A stretch of DNA of 64,000 nucleotides from Streptomyces sp. NBC_01244 (lineage in GTDB: Bacteria; Actinomycetota; Actinomycetes; Streptomycetales; Streptomycetaceae), in the NCBI RefSeq assembly GCF_035987325.1, contig NZ_CP108488.1:7254001-7318000 (forward strand). The letters are read 5' to 3'. The notes under the pieces are model-generated. The model searched no databases. It was given only the letters and a program-made list of their open reading frames with translations, and was not told the origin of the DNA. The translations under genes were made by a program, and so were the position numbers. Of this stretch, positions 1-10,000 are shown piece by piece (the first letter of the stretch is position 1; every line of letters starts with the position of its first letter).

Positions 1-1465
1 GGGTGGTGTACGTCAGGGCGTTGGCGTCGTTCGCGGTCATCGGGGGGTAGCCGAAGGGGCCGCCGTAGCCGTTGGTCCAGCGGGTCGCGGTGCCCGACGA
101 AGCCGTGTAGTCGACCACGAACTCGTCCATGCCGCCGAGCCGGGAGGGCTCGGCGGTGGTGAGTGCGCCGTCGTTGACGGAGGCGAGCGGCTCGTCGTCC
201 CCTGCGGCGAAGTACAGCCGTTCCGTACGTACCTCGGCCGGCGGCCACTGCTCGGTGCCGCGCCACTGTTCGCCCGGGGCGGCGGACCGCCGGTAGTAGC
301 GGATCGACGGCTCGTCCATGACGCCGGTGTCGATCCCCTTCAGCCAGTGGTCGAACCAGCGGAGGTGCTCCGTGGCGAGGTCGGCGCCCTCTCGGCCGTC
401 GTGGGACCAGTCGCCGACGATCAGCTTGCGCGGCCCGCCCAGGTTGGCGTGCCATTGGAATGCGTCCCGGACCCAGATGTCGTGCCATCCGGCCAACTGG
501 TAGATGGCGACCGGGGATTCGCGGACCGCAGCCACGGCGGAGGCAGGGCTCTGGCGTTCGAAGGGGAGTCCGTCGTCCTCGGGGCTGCGGCTGTCGCGGA
601 ACGGCAGGGTGAGCGCCCTGGCGAACACGTCGGCGTTGACCTGATGACCGGCGACCGCCTCGCGCACCGCGTCGTCGTCGTCCTGGACCGGGGCGGCCTC
701 CAGCTGGGTGTCGAGGGCCCGGACCCGGGTGCCCCAGTTGTGGATGAAGTCGTGCCGCAGGATCCCGCCCGGGTAGAGGAAGGAGTACAGGTCGAACAGC
801 GCGACCTGCGGGAAGATCGCCTTCAGGCTGGGCGGGGCCGTACCGGCGGCCAGGAACTGCGTGATGCCGAGGTAGGACTCGCCGAACATGCCGATGTTGC
901 CGCTGCACCATTCCTGGGCCGCCAGCCACTCGGTGATCTCGTAGGCGTCCCGGGTCTCCTCCGGCGAGAACTCCTGGCCGCGTGAGCCGGTGGACGCTCC
1001 GCTGCCGCGTGAGTCGGCGGCGGCGATCACGTAGCCCTGCTTCAGGACCTCGCGCAGCCAGGGCCGGGTGTCCAGCTTGGTGCGCGGAATCCCGTCGACG
1101 ATGTCGGACCGGTGGTAGCGGTCGTGGCACCAGATCGCGGGCAGCGGGGTGGTGACCACCTCGCCGTCCCGCTTCGGACGGAAGACGTCGACCGCGATGC
1201 GCACGCCGTCGCGCATGGTCACGTAGTGGGTGGACGACTCGACCGAGTCCATGTCCTCCAGGAAGGCCACGATCGCGTCGGTCTCCTGCGTGAGCCGGTT
1301 GCGCAGCGCGGCGTCGACCTCCCCGGTGGCGGCCTGCCACCGGAGCTGCCCCTCGGAGGTCCACACCCGTACGTCAGCCTGCCTGAGCTCCAACAGCAGC
1401 CCGATGACACCGGCGCGCGGTAGCCCGTCGGCCGACCGGTCGTCGTCCTGCGTCCGTGTCGTCAT
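1..1465 (-). CDS. CocE/NonD-family alpha/beta hydrolase with N-terminal TubC-like docking domain (partial)
   Basis: The frame is open from an ATG at 1465 to the left edge (about 488 residues); the C-terminus lies outside the window. The start is supported by GGACAGGAG just upstream. Residues about 17-62 (GVIGLLLELRQADVRVW, then GQLRWQAATGEV and a helix LRNRLTQ...IVAFL) look like a TubC N-terminal docking domain, normally found at the N-terminus of NRPS/PKS subunits. From about residue 80 the protein matches the X-Pro dipeptidyl-peptidase/cocaine-esterase family (MRDGVRIAVDVFRP; AADSRGSGAS). The catalytic triad appears intact: Ser197 in GMFGESYLG, Asp329 in GWHDIW, His355 in DWSHDG. The C-terminal jelly-roll begins before the edge. 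It lies 15 nt downstream of the last PKS gene on the same strand. I infer an enzyme that docks on the assembly line to release or modify the chain. The family call is firm; the docking role is inference. Confidence 0.85.
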   Translation of the reverse strand, partial: MTTRTQDDDRSADGLPRAGVIGLLLELRQADVRVWTSEGQLRWQAATGEVDAALRNRLTQETDAIVAFLEDMDSVESSTHYVTMRDGVRIAVDVFRPKRDGEVVTTPLPAIWCHDRYHRSDIVDGIPRTKLDTRPWLREVLKQGYVIAAADSRGSGASTGSRGQEFSPEETRDAYEITEWLAAQEWCSGNIGMFGESYLGITQFLAAGTAPPSLKAIFPQVALFDLYSFLYPGGILRHDFIHNWGTRVRALDTQLEAAPVQDDDDAVREAVAGHQVNADVFARALTLPFRDSRSPEDDGLPFERQSPASAVAAVRESPVAIYQLAGWHDIWVRDAFQWHANLGGPRKLIVGDWSHDGREGADLATEHLRWFDHWLKGIDTGVMDEPSIRYYRRSAAPGEQWRGTEQWPPAEVRTERLYFAAGDDEPLASVNDGALTTAEPSRLGGMDEFVVDYTASSGTATRWTNGYGGPFGYPPMTANDANALTYTT

Positions 1466-1480
1466 GTCTCCTGTCCTTTC

Positions 1481-4400
1481 TTAGCGTTCCGCGTGGCCGA
1501 CCGGGGGAGCACCGACGGGCCCCCGGTCGGCCACGCGCGTCACGGCCTTCGCGCCCGTCTTCCGGTCGATGTGCGCGCCCAGTTCCGCGACCGTGACGTA
1601 CCGGAAGAGGTCGACCATCGAGACCCTGACCCGCATGGTCTTCTGGATGCTCTGGGCGATCCGGAGCGCCACCAGGGAGTCGCCGCCGAGCGAGGTCGAG
1701 CTCTCGTTGACGTCGAGCTCGGTGAGTCCGAGCTCCCTGGCCCAGATCTCCGCCAGACTGCGCTCGGTCTCGGTGTAGCCGCCGTCCTCGTGGCCCGACA
1801 GCCGCACGCTGGCCGTCTCGGCTGGCCCCGGGAGCGGGGCCGCCGGACGCTTGGCCGTCCCTTGCGCGGTGACCAGGCGGCGCCGCACGGACTCGGCCAG
1901 GACCAGCGGGGCGCCGGCCAGCAGCCGGTCCGAGGCTTCTGCCGGCAGACCGGCGAGCAACTCGTAGTTGATCTCACCGACGATGACCCGGGGGCAGGGT
2001 GCGGCGAGGATCTCGTCCAGGCTGCGGACCGCGTCCTCGATCTCGACCGACCGGAAGAAGCCCTGGTCACGGCGGACGCCGTGGTCGGCCGCCATGCCGG
2101 TGCCGAGCCAGTCCGTCCAGGTCACGGTGACGGTCGCGAGGCCCCGGGCGCAGCGCTCCTCGGCGAAGTGGTCGAGGAAGCTGTTGGCCGCAGTGTAGTC
2201 ACCCTGCCCCGCGACCCCGAAGACCGAGGCGGTCGACCCGAAGTTCACCATGAGCTGTGGCGGTTCGTCGGCGGTCACCAGGTCCAGGACGACGGCGCCC
2301 AGGGCCTTGGGGGCCAGCGTGCGGCGGAACGTCTCCGTGTCCTTGCGGACTAGGAAGCCGTCGCCGGGGACTCCTGCGGCGTGCAGGACACAGCCGATCG
2401 TCCCGAGGTCGGCCCGGACGTCGCGCACCACCCGCTCCATCGCGATGGGGTCGCTGGTGTCCCCCTGGTAGCAGCGCACCCGGGCACCGTTGGCCTCCAT
2501 CTCCCGCACCGCGGCGATCCGGCCACGAAGAAGTCCGTCCGTCGCGGCGACCTCGTCCCACTGCTCGCGGGGGCCCAGCCCGGTGCGGCCCACCAGGGCC
2601 AGCCGGATGCCCGGAACGGTCCGGCTGAGGTGCTGGGCGACGGCCAGCCCGATCCCGCCGAAGCCGCCGGTCACCAGATAGGCGCCGGTGGGCTGTGCCC
2701 CGGTCGGCAGCGACCGGTCCTGGAGGTGGACCGGCGCCAGCTCGCTGACGAAGCGCTGTCCGCCGCGCAGGGCCACGGTCGAGACGCTCCATGTTCCGAG
2801 TACTTCACCGGCCACGGTGGCGGGGTCGGCGTCCCGGTCGACGTCGAGGCAGAGCACGCTCGTGCCGTCGTTCTCCAGGCCGATCACCTTCGCGAGGCCG
2901 AACAGCGTCGCGTGCACCGGGGCGGTCGCCGGCTCCGTCCCGGTCACCCGGGCCACCTCGGGAGCCACCACGCAGAGGCGGTCCGGCACGGCGTCCCTCG
3001 CGGCCAGGGCCTGGAACAAGTGCAGCATGCCTTCGGCGCCGTAGCGCAGCCGGTGTTCCAGCGATGCCAGGTCGGTCGGGGCCTCGTCCGCGGGGGCGGC
3101 CACGAAGACCACCCGGGAGGGCGCGCCGTCAGACAGCTCGGCGAGCAGCTTCTCGAACCCCTGGACGGTGGGTGGGACGTGGTGGCAGCCGTCCGCCGAC
3201 TCGCCCCACTCCTCGGAGAGTTCGGCGACCGTCACCCCCACGCCGTCAGAGCGCAGCCGGGCGCCGAGCCGGGACGCCATGCTGTCGGGCTCCCCGACGA
3301 TCAGCACGGGGCCACCGGGCGTCCGGATCGGCTCGCCGGAGGGCGCCGGCATCCACCGCAGCCCCTGGTGCCGGGTGTGCGGGCGCAGGTGGGCGACCGT
3401 CCGCTGAGGGTCGGTCACCCGCTTGACGGTGAACCCGACGATCTCGACGGCGGTGTTGCCCTGGTCGTCGAAGACTGTGACGTCGACCTTGCGGGTCTCG
3501 GTGCTGGGCTGTTCCCCCGTGTGCGGGCGGATCAGGCTGAGGCCAGTCGCAGGGAGGGCCGCGTGGACGCGGAGGCTGTCGTAGCCGACGGGGAGGAAGA
3601 AGGCGGTGTCGGCCTGGTAGGCGCGCACCTGCTCCACCGAGTCGACGACGGCGAACCCGCCGAAGCCGGTGGCCAGGTCGAGCAGGGCCGGGTGCAGGAC
3701 GAGATCCTGGCAGTCGGCCTGGAACTCCTCGGGCAGGGCGAGCTCGCCGATCGCGCTGTGCACGCCCACGTGGACCGTCCGCAAGCTGTCCCGCCACCGC
3801 CGGCCGAATTCCATGACCCGGTGCTCCGCCTGGGCGGTACCGAGGTCGACCGTATGGAGCGCGCAGCGGGAGCGCAGTTCGGCGAGGTCCACCCCGTCCG
3901 GCCGGTCGGCGGAGACCGAGGAAGCCCTGCCGTGTGCGTGCGGAGTCCAGACGTCCCGCTCCGGGTCATGGCTCGCGACGGCGAACTCGCACCGGCCGTC
4001 GCCGAGGTCCCGGACGGTCGTGTGGACGGTGCACGGAGCCGACTCGGTCACCAGCAGCGGCCCGAGGAAGTCCACCTCGAAGAGCTCGGTGACCGGCTGT
4101 CCGAAGTGGGACGCGGCAGCTGCCCGCGCCATCTCCAGGTAGGTGGTCCCGGGGACGATCGCCTCGCCGAGCAGACGGTGCTCGGCCAGTACCCAGTGCC
4201 GGTCGAGCGAGAACTCGGTCTCGAACACAGTCTGACCGTTCGAACGCAGCGCGACCCGGTCGAGCAGGGGGTGCGGGCCGGCCTCGTGGTGGACGGGCCG
4301 GTCGGCCGGGGGCACGGGGGCGAGCCAGTAGCTCTTCCGCTGGAAGGGGTAGGTCGGCAGCGGCACCCGGCGGCGTCGCTCGCCGGCGTGGTAGCCGGCC

Positions 4401-7015
4401 CAGTCCGGTTGGACGCCGCACAGCCAGAGCTGCCCCAAGGTGCGACGGATCGTTTCCCCGTCGCCGCGGGGATCCCGCTTGTGCGGCAGGGACGCCGTAA
4501 CGGTACGGGAGATACCGGTGTCCAGCAGGGTCCGGCGGGCCATCGCCGTGAGGATCTGCCCCGGACCGACCTCCAGGAGGAGGGTGTCAGGCGCCTGGGC
4601 GATCAGCTGGACGCCGGCCGTGAACTCCACGGCGGCCCGGATCTGGCGGCCCCAGTACGCCGGGTCCTGAGCCTGGCTGTCCGTGATCCAGTCGCCGGTG
4701 ACGTTGGAGACGAACGGCACCCCGGGCGCTGAGCGCTTGCTGCGGGCGACGGCGGCCGTGAACTCGTCGACCACGGGTGCCATGAGCTCGGAGTGGAAGC
4801 CGTGCTCGACCTCCAGCGGCCGGACTGGCCACTGCTTCTCGTCCGCGACCTCGGCGAACCGCTCCACCACGTCGACGGCGCCGGAGACGACGCACTCGCG
4901 GGGGCCGTTGTGGGCCGCGACGCTCAGACCGGGCAGCAGGGCCCCTTCGACCTCGGCGCGGTCCGCGACCACACTGAGCATGGCGCCCCGGCCGCAGCGC
5001 TCCATCAACTCGCCCCGCAGGGAGACCAACCGGAGCGCCTCCTCCAGGCCGAACACCCCCGACACCGTCGCGGCCACCCACTCGCCGAGGCTGTGGCCGA
5101 GCATGCGCGCGGGCTCGACGCCCCAGGACTGCCACAGCCGGGTCAGCGCGTACTCGAGCACGAACAGCGCCGGCTGCGCCCAACGGGTCCGCCGGAGCAG
5201 CGCCCGGTCGGCCGGTGTGCCCGGGAACAGCACCTCGCGGAGGTCGCGGCCGGTGACCGGTGTCAGCAGCCGCGCGCACTCGTCGACCACGGCTCGGAAG
5301 ACCGGCTCGGTGTCGTACAACCCCCGGCCCATGTCCGGGTACTGGGAGCCCTGCCCGCTGAACAAGAAGGCGACCTCCGGCGGAGCCGCGGGGGCCTGTC
5401 CGATCGTGACCACGGCCGGGTCGACGGACTCCAGCGCCGCGACCGCCGAGTCGAGGTCGGCCACGCACAGGGTGCGGCGGAAGGGGAGCGCGCGGCGCCC
5501 GCTCGCGAGGGTGAACGCGACGTCCGCCAGCGCCGGGCGGTACCGGCGCAGCGACTCGGCCAGACGCCGCGTCGCTTGCTCCAGAGCCGGCTCGCTGAAG
5601 GCCGAGAGGGTGAGAAGCTGGCAGTCGCGGGAGCTGCCCTCGGTGGCCGCCGGCAGCGGCGCCTCCTCCAGGACCACGTGGGCGTTGGTGCCGCCGAATC
5701 CGAAGGCGCTCACGCCGGCGCGCCGCACCCGCTCCGAACGGGACCAGTCGGTGAGCTCGGCACGAACCCGGAACGGTCCGGTGCCGAAGTCGATGTCCGG
5801 GTTGGCGGTGCGGAAGTTCAGCGACGGCGGAAGCTGGCCGTGGCCCAAGGACAGGACGGTCTTCAGCAGGCCGGCCATGCCGGCGGCCGCGTCGAGGTGG
5901 CCGACGTTCGCCTTGACCGAGCCCAGGCCGCATTCGACGGCGCCGGTGAAGGCCCGGGACAGCGCCGCGACCTCGATCGAGTCCCCGATCAGGGTGCCGC
6001 TGCCGTGGGCTTCGACGTAGTCGATGCTCTCCGCTTCGACATCCGCGGCAGCCAGGGCCTCAGCGATGACCGAGGCCTGTCCGGCGATGCTCGGAGCGGT
6101 GAAACTCGCCTTCAGCGAGCCGTCGTTGTTGACGGCCGACCCCCGGATCACCGCGTGCACCGTGTCACCGTCGGCGAGCGCGTCGGCCAGGCGCTTGAGG
6201 ACCACCACGCCCACACCGTTGCCGAACACCGTGCCGCGCGCGTCGGCGTCGAACGGCCGGATGCGCCCGTCGGGAGATAGGAAGCCGCCGTCGACGTAGG
6301 AGTACCCGGTGCCGGCGGGCACCTTGTAGGACACCCCGCCCGACAGCGCCAGGTCGCACTCGTAGTCGAGCAGGCTCTGGCACGCGTTGTGCAGGGCGAC
6401 CAGTGAGCTGGAGCACGCGGTCTGGACGGAGAAGCTCGGGCCCTTCAGGTTCAGCTTGTAGGAGACCCGGCTGGCCAGGAAGGCGAGCTCGTTGCCCAGT
6501 CCGACGTTCTCCCCGCGCACCTCCTCGCCGCCGTCCATGTTCGCGAGGACGTTGGTGAGGTACGCGCTGCTGCTCGCCCCGCCGAAGACGCCCACGCTGC
6601 CTTCGCAGCCGGCCGGGTCGTAGCCCGCGTGCTCCAGGGCCTCCCACGCGGTCTCCAGGAACAGGCGGTGCTGGGGGTCCATGATCTTCGCCTCGCGGGC
6701 GGTGTATCCGAAGAACTCCGCGTCGAAGCCGTCCACACCCTCGAACTTCGCCGATGCCCGGACGTAGTGGGGATCGGCGATCGACTCGCGGGGGACGCCG
6801 GCGGCCGCCAGCTCCGCGTCGGTGAGCTCGGTGACCGACTCCACGCCGTCGCGCAGGTTCGCCCAGAACTCCGCCAGGTCCGCCGCGCCCGGGAACCGCC
6901 CCGACATGCCGATGACGGCAATGCCCTCGTGGGCGCCTTCGTCCGAAGGGCCGTGGGTGTCGTCCCTGTCAGTCACAGTCACCTTCTCGTCGTGCGGAAG
7001 TGCTTCGTCGGTCAC
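1481..7015 (-). CDS. Type I modular PKS, KS-AT-DH-KR-ACP
   Basis: This 1844-residue single extension module adds a ketide unit and should reduce it to a hydroxyl or alkene. Order: KS (about 35-460; Cys201 in VQTACSSSL, VEAHGSGT, NVGHLDAAAG), AT (FLFSGQGSQYP, GHSLGE; HGFH at the specificity site, malonyl-like), DH (HRLLGEAIVP with His946 intact), KR (TGGFGGIG; GVPGDG at the LDD position, GQGDYTAANSFLD with Tyr and Asn), ACP (LGGDSL, Ser1780). The second DH motif reads HPALLDLATG, lacking the Gln/His that usually follows the Asp by four residues, so dehydration is uncertain. There is no ER and no TE. The GTG start at 7015 overlaps the previous stop as GTGA; an open frame upstream to 7330 only overlaps the preceding gene. 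C-terminal tail after the ACP is about 35 residues and could hold a docking partner for the downstream hydrolase. Confidence 0.93.
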   Translation of the reverse strand: MTDEALPHDEKVTVTDRDDTHGPSDEGAHEGIAVIGMSGRFPGAADLAEFWANLRDGVESVTELTDAELAAAGVPRESIADPHYVRASAKFEGVDGFDAEFFGYTAREAKIMDPQHRLFLETAWEALEHAGYDPAGCEGSVGVFGGASSSAYLTNVLANMDGGEEVRGENVGLGNELAFLASRVSYKLNLKGPSFSVQTACSSSLVALHNACQSLLDYECDLALSGGVSYKVPAGTGYSYVDGGFLSPDGRIRPFDADARGTVFGNGVGVVVLKRLADALADGDTVHAVIRGSAVNNDGSLKASFTAPSIAGQASVIAEALAAADVEAESIDYVEAHGSGTLIGDSIEVAALSRAFTGAVECGLGSVKANVGHLDAAAGMAGLLKTVLSLGHGQLPPSLNFRTANPDIDFGTGPFRVRAELTDWSRSERVRRAGVSAFGFGGTNAHVVLEEAPLPAATEGSSRDCQLLTLSAFSEPALEQATRRLAESLRRYRPALADVAFTLASGRRALPFRRTLCVADLDSAVAALESVDPAVVTIGQAPAAPPEVAFLFSGQGSQYPDMGRGLYDTEPVFRAVVDECARLLTPVTGRDLREVLFPGTPADRALLRRTRWAQPALFVLEYALTRLWQSWGVEPARMLGHSLGEWVAATVSGVFGLEEALRLVSLRGELMERCGRGAMLSVVADRAEVEGALLPGLSVAAHNGPRECVVSGAVDVVERFAEVADEKQWPVRPLEVEHGFHSELMAPVVDEFTAAVARSKRSAPGVPFVSNVTGDWITDSQAQDPAYWGRQIRAAVEFTAGVQLIAQAPDTLLLEVGPGQILTAMARRTLLDTGISRTVTASLPHKRDPRGDGETIRRTLGQLWLCGVQPDWAGYHAGERRRRVPLPTYPFQRKSYWLAPVPPADRPVHHEAGPHPLLDRVALRSNGQTVFETEFSLDRHWVLAEHRLLGEAIVPGTTYLEMARAAAASHFGQPVTELFEVDFLGPLLVTESAPCTVHTTVRDLGDGRCEFAVASHDPERDVWTPHAHGRASSVSADRPDGVDLAELRSRCALHTVDLGTAQAEHRVMEFGRRWRDSLRTVHVGVHSAIGELALPEEFQADCQDLVLHPALLDLATGFGGFAVVDSVEQVRAYQADTAFFLPVGYDSLRVHAALPATGLSLIRPHTGEQPSTETRKVDVTVFDDQGNTAVEIVGFTVKRVTDPQRTVAHLRPHTRHQGLRWMPAPSGEPIRTPGGPVLIVGEPDSMASRLGARLRSDGVGVTVAELSEEWGESADGCHHVPPTVQGFEKLLAELSDGAPSRVVFVAAPADEAPTDLASLEHRLRYGAEGMLHLFQALAARDAVPDRLCVVAPEVARVTGTEPATAPVHATLFGLAKVIGLENDGTSVLCLDVDRDADPATVAGEVLGTWSVSTVALRGGQRFVSELAPVHLQDRSLPTGAQPTGAYLVTGGFGGIGLAVAQHLSRTVPGIRLALVGRTGLGPREQWDEVAATDGLLRGRIAAVREMEANGARVRCYQGDTSDPIAMERVVRDVRADLGTIGCVLHAAGVPGDGFLVRKDTETFRRTLAPKALGAVVLDLVTADEPPQLMVNFGSTASVFGVAGQGDYTAANSFLDHFAEERCARGLATVTVTWTDWLGTGMAADHGVRRDQGFFRSVEIEDAVRSLDEILAAPCPRVIVGEINYELLAGLPAEASDRLLAGAPLVLAESVRRRLVTAQGTAKRPAAPLPGPAETASVRLSGHEDGGYTETERSLAEIWARELGLTELDVNESSTSLGGDSLVALRIAQSIQKTMRVRVSMVDLFRYVTVAELGAHIDRKTGAKAVTRVADRGPVGAPPVGHAER

Positions 7016-10000
7016 TGCTCTGCCCCCATGAGTTCCTCGATGATCCGGCCCAGGGTGCGGAGCGTCGGACCCTCGTAGACCACGGTCAGCGGCACCGTCA
7101 GCTTCAGTTCCTGGCGCAGCCGGTGGACCACCTGGAGTCCGATCAGCGAGCTCCCGCCGAGTTCGAAGAAGTTGTCGTTCGCTCCGACGTTCTCGACGTT
7201 GAGGAGCTCCTGCCAGACCGCGGCGACCCGCTGCTCCATGTCGCCCTCCGGGGCGACGAACGGATTGCGCAGGTTGGGTCGTTCGTGCCGTTGGGTGGTG
7301 GAGGTGGCGGTCGCCATCGGGTTCACCCACTCCCGGTACCGCAGCGTCAGATCACCGGTGGACACCATCAGCTGAGCCTGCGGTGTGGCGTCGAGCAGGG
7401 CCTCGAACACCGCTCGGCCGTCGGCCGGGGACAGGGCGAACTCCTGGACGGACTCACCGATGCCAGCGCCGGGGACGGCTCGCTCCGCGAAGTCCCAGGC
7501 GTCCCAGTTCAGGCTGGTCCAGGGCTGGCCCGGCCGGTGGTGAGCCTGCGCGAAGGCGTCGAGCACCGCGTTGGCGGCGCTGTAGGCGGCGAAGCCGAGG
7601 CCTCCCAGGACGGCGGAGATCGAGGAGCACAAGACCGCGAACTCCAGCTCCTGGTCCGCCAGGATCTCCTGAAGGACGTAGGAACCGGCCAGCTTGGGTC
7701 CGAAGTGCCAGGACGCCTCCTCGGTACCGAGGTCGGCGACCACTCGGTGTGCCGCGGCACCGGTAGTCCCGGCGCAGTGCACCACACCGGTGATCCGGCC
7801 ATGCGCGGCGAGGATCTCGTCACGGACCTCGCGCATCCGGACGAAATCGCCGACGTCGGCGGCGAGGACCGTCACTCCGGAACCAAGGTCCTCCAGTTCG
7901 GCGATGGCGTCGAAGAGCGCCCGGGTCTCGTCGGAGTGCCCGGGGGCGGCCCATTCGGATCGTGGCGGCAGAGCTGTGCGGCCGAGCAGGACCAGGTGTC
8001 CGCGGGTGCGTTCGGCCAGCACCCGGGCGACCACCAGGCCGATTCGGCCGAGCCCGCCGGTCACCAGGTAGACCCCCTTGTCGAGGGCCGCTCCCGTGCG
8101 CTGAGGCAGCGACTGCGGCTGGTAGGCGGGAGCCCAGCGGTGGGTACGGCGCAGCGCGAGCGTTTGGTCTGCGGCCGGGCCGTTGAGCTCGGTGAGCACC
8201 CGGTCGGCCAGCGAATCGATGGAGCTGGGCTCCAGGACCACGTCGACGAGGGTGCAGGTCAGCGGCGGGTACTCCTGAGGGAGTACCTTGCAGACACCCT
8301 GGAGCGAGGCCTTCGGCGGACACAGGGGTTCGTCGCCGGTCACCGAGTACACCTCGGTGGAGACGACGTCCCAGCGCTGGGGGCGGCCGATCAGGTCCGA
8401 CTCGGTGGCCTGCGCCCAGCGCAGCACACTGCGGAAGCCCAGGTCGAGAAGGCGCTCGGCGCCCTCGGCCGTGCCGGTGTATCCGGCGTCGTCCCCCACG
8501 CTCCAGCAGTGCAGCACCCGGTCGGGGATCGTGTCCGCCGACTTGAGCGCCGCGGCGAGCCGGGGATAGTGGTCGGCGCGGGACGGGTCGAGCGTGTACT
8601 CGTCCGCCGCCGTCTCGGCCCAGGCGTCGTCGGCCGTCACGACGGCCACCCGCTCACCTGCTGCCCGCAGGCGGTCGGCCAGGGCCCGGCCCAGGCCGGT
8701 GCGGTCGGCGAAGACGAGCCGGCACCGGACGTCGGCTCCCGACTCCGCGGGCAGCGGGCCGGGGTTCGGTCCGAGCCTGGTCCAGGACGGTGCGTAGAAC
8801 CAGTCGGACATGTCGGCCCGCCGCTTGGCGGTGGACCGCTCGGAGACGGCGACCGCCGGCTCCAGCCAGTAGGCCCGACGCTCGAACGGATAGGTCGGCA
8901 GCGGAACCCGACGGGCCGTGGCGGAGACCGGGAAGGGGTGTTCGCGCCCGGCAGTCCACAGCTTCGCGGCGCCGAGGAGCATCGTGGCCCGGTCAGTCTG
9001 CCGGTCGAACAGACCGGGGAGCGAGGGGACGACTGTTCGGGCGGCGCCGACCGGACCGTCGGGGTGCTGGAGGGCGCCGGTGCTCAGCGTCTGGCCGGGG
9101 CCGATCTCCACCATGGCGAAGTCGGGATCGGCCCACAGGGTCGTGATGCCCGCGGCGAACCGGACGGTACGACGCATGTGGGAGGCCCAGTAGGCGGGGT
9201 CGGTGGCCTGCTCGTCGGTGATCCAGGTGCCGGTCACGTTGGAGATGAACGGCGTGGTGGGCGGGTTGAGCCGGACCTTGCGCACCAGGTCGGTGTACGG
9301 CTCGATCACGGGCTCCATGAGCGGGGAGTGGAACGCGTACCGGCTGGTCAGGCGGCGGAACGCGATGCCCGCGGCGGTGAGCTCGGCCTCAAGCCGGTCG
9401 ATGCCCGGCAGGCTCCCGGAAAGCACACAGGTCTGCGGCCCGTTCACGGCGGCAAGGGTCACCTCGTCGTCGGTGAGACGCAGGGCCTCCTCCTCCGTGA
9501 GGGGTACGGCCACCATCGCGCCCTCGCCCTGCTCCTCGATCAGGCGGGCCCGCTCCACCACCAGGTGCAGCGCGTCCTCCAGGGTGAGGACTCCGGCGCG
9601 ACAGGCGACCACGTACTCGCCGAGGCTGTGCCCGATCATCGCGTCGGGTCGCACCCCCCACGACTCCCAGAGTTCGGCCAGTGCGTACTCCAGGGCGAAC
9701 ATGGCGGGGTAGCCCAGTTGCGGCTGGTCGAGCGGATGCTCGCTGCGCGTCGGCTGGATCAGCATCCGGTGAAGGACGTCCGAGGACTCGTCCTGCGCGT
9801 GGCCAGGCGAGGAGGTATCGGCGGCCGGGTACATGACGTCGAGGATGTTCTGCCCGAGCATGGGTTCGAGCAGCTCGGCGCAGCGCGCGAGGGCGTCACG
9901 GAAGACCGGCTCGTCCTCGCGCAGGCCCCGGGCCATGCCCGGGTACTGCGCGCCGAAACCGGTGAACATGAACGCGACCGGGCGGTGTGCCAGGTCCGGG

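Noticed and set aside
2381..4732. 783-codon plus-strand frame inside the second PKS gene
   Set aside because: Antisense of DH, KR and AT coding sequence with no motif of its own.
7016..7330. Upstream extension of the second PKS gene
   Set aside because: It overlaps the coding end of the preceding PKS and encodes no domain; the GTG at 7015 gives the typical four-base overlap.
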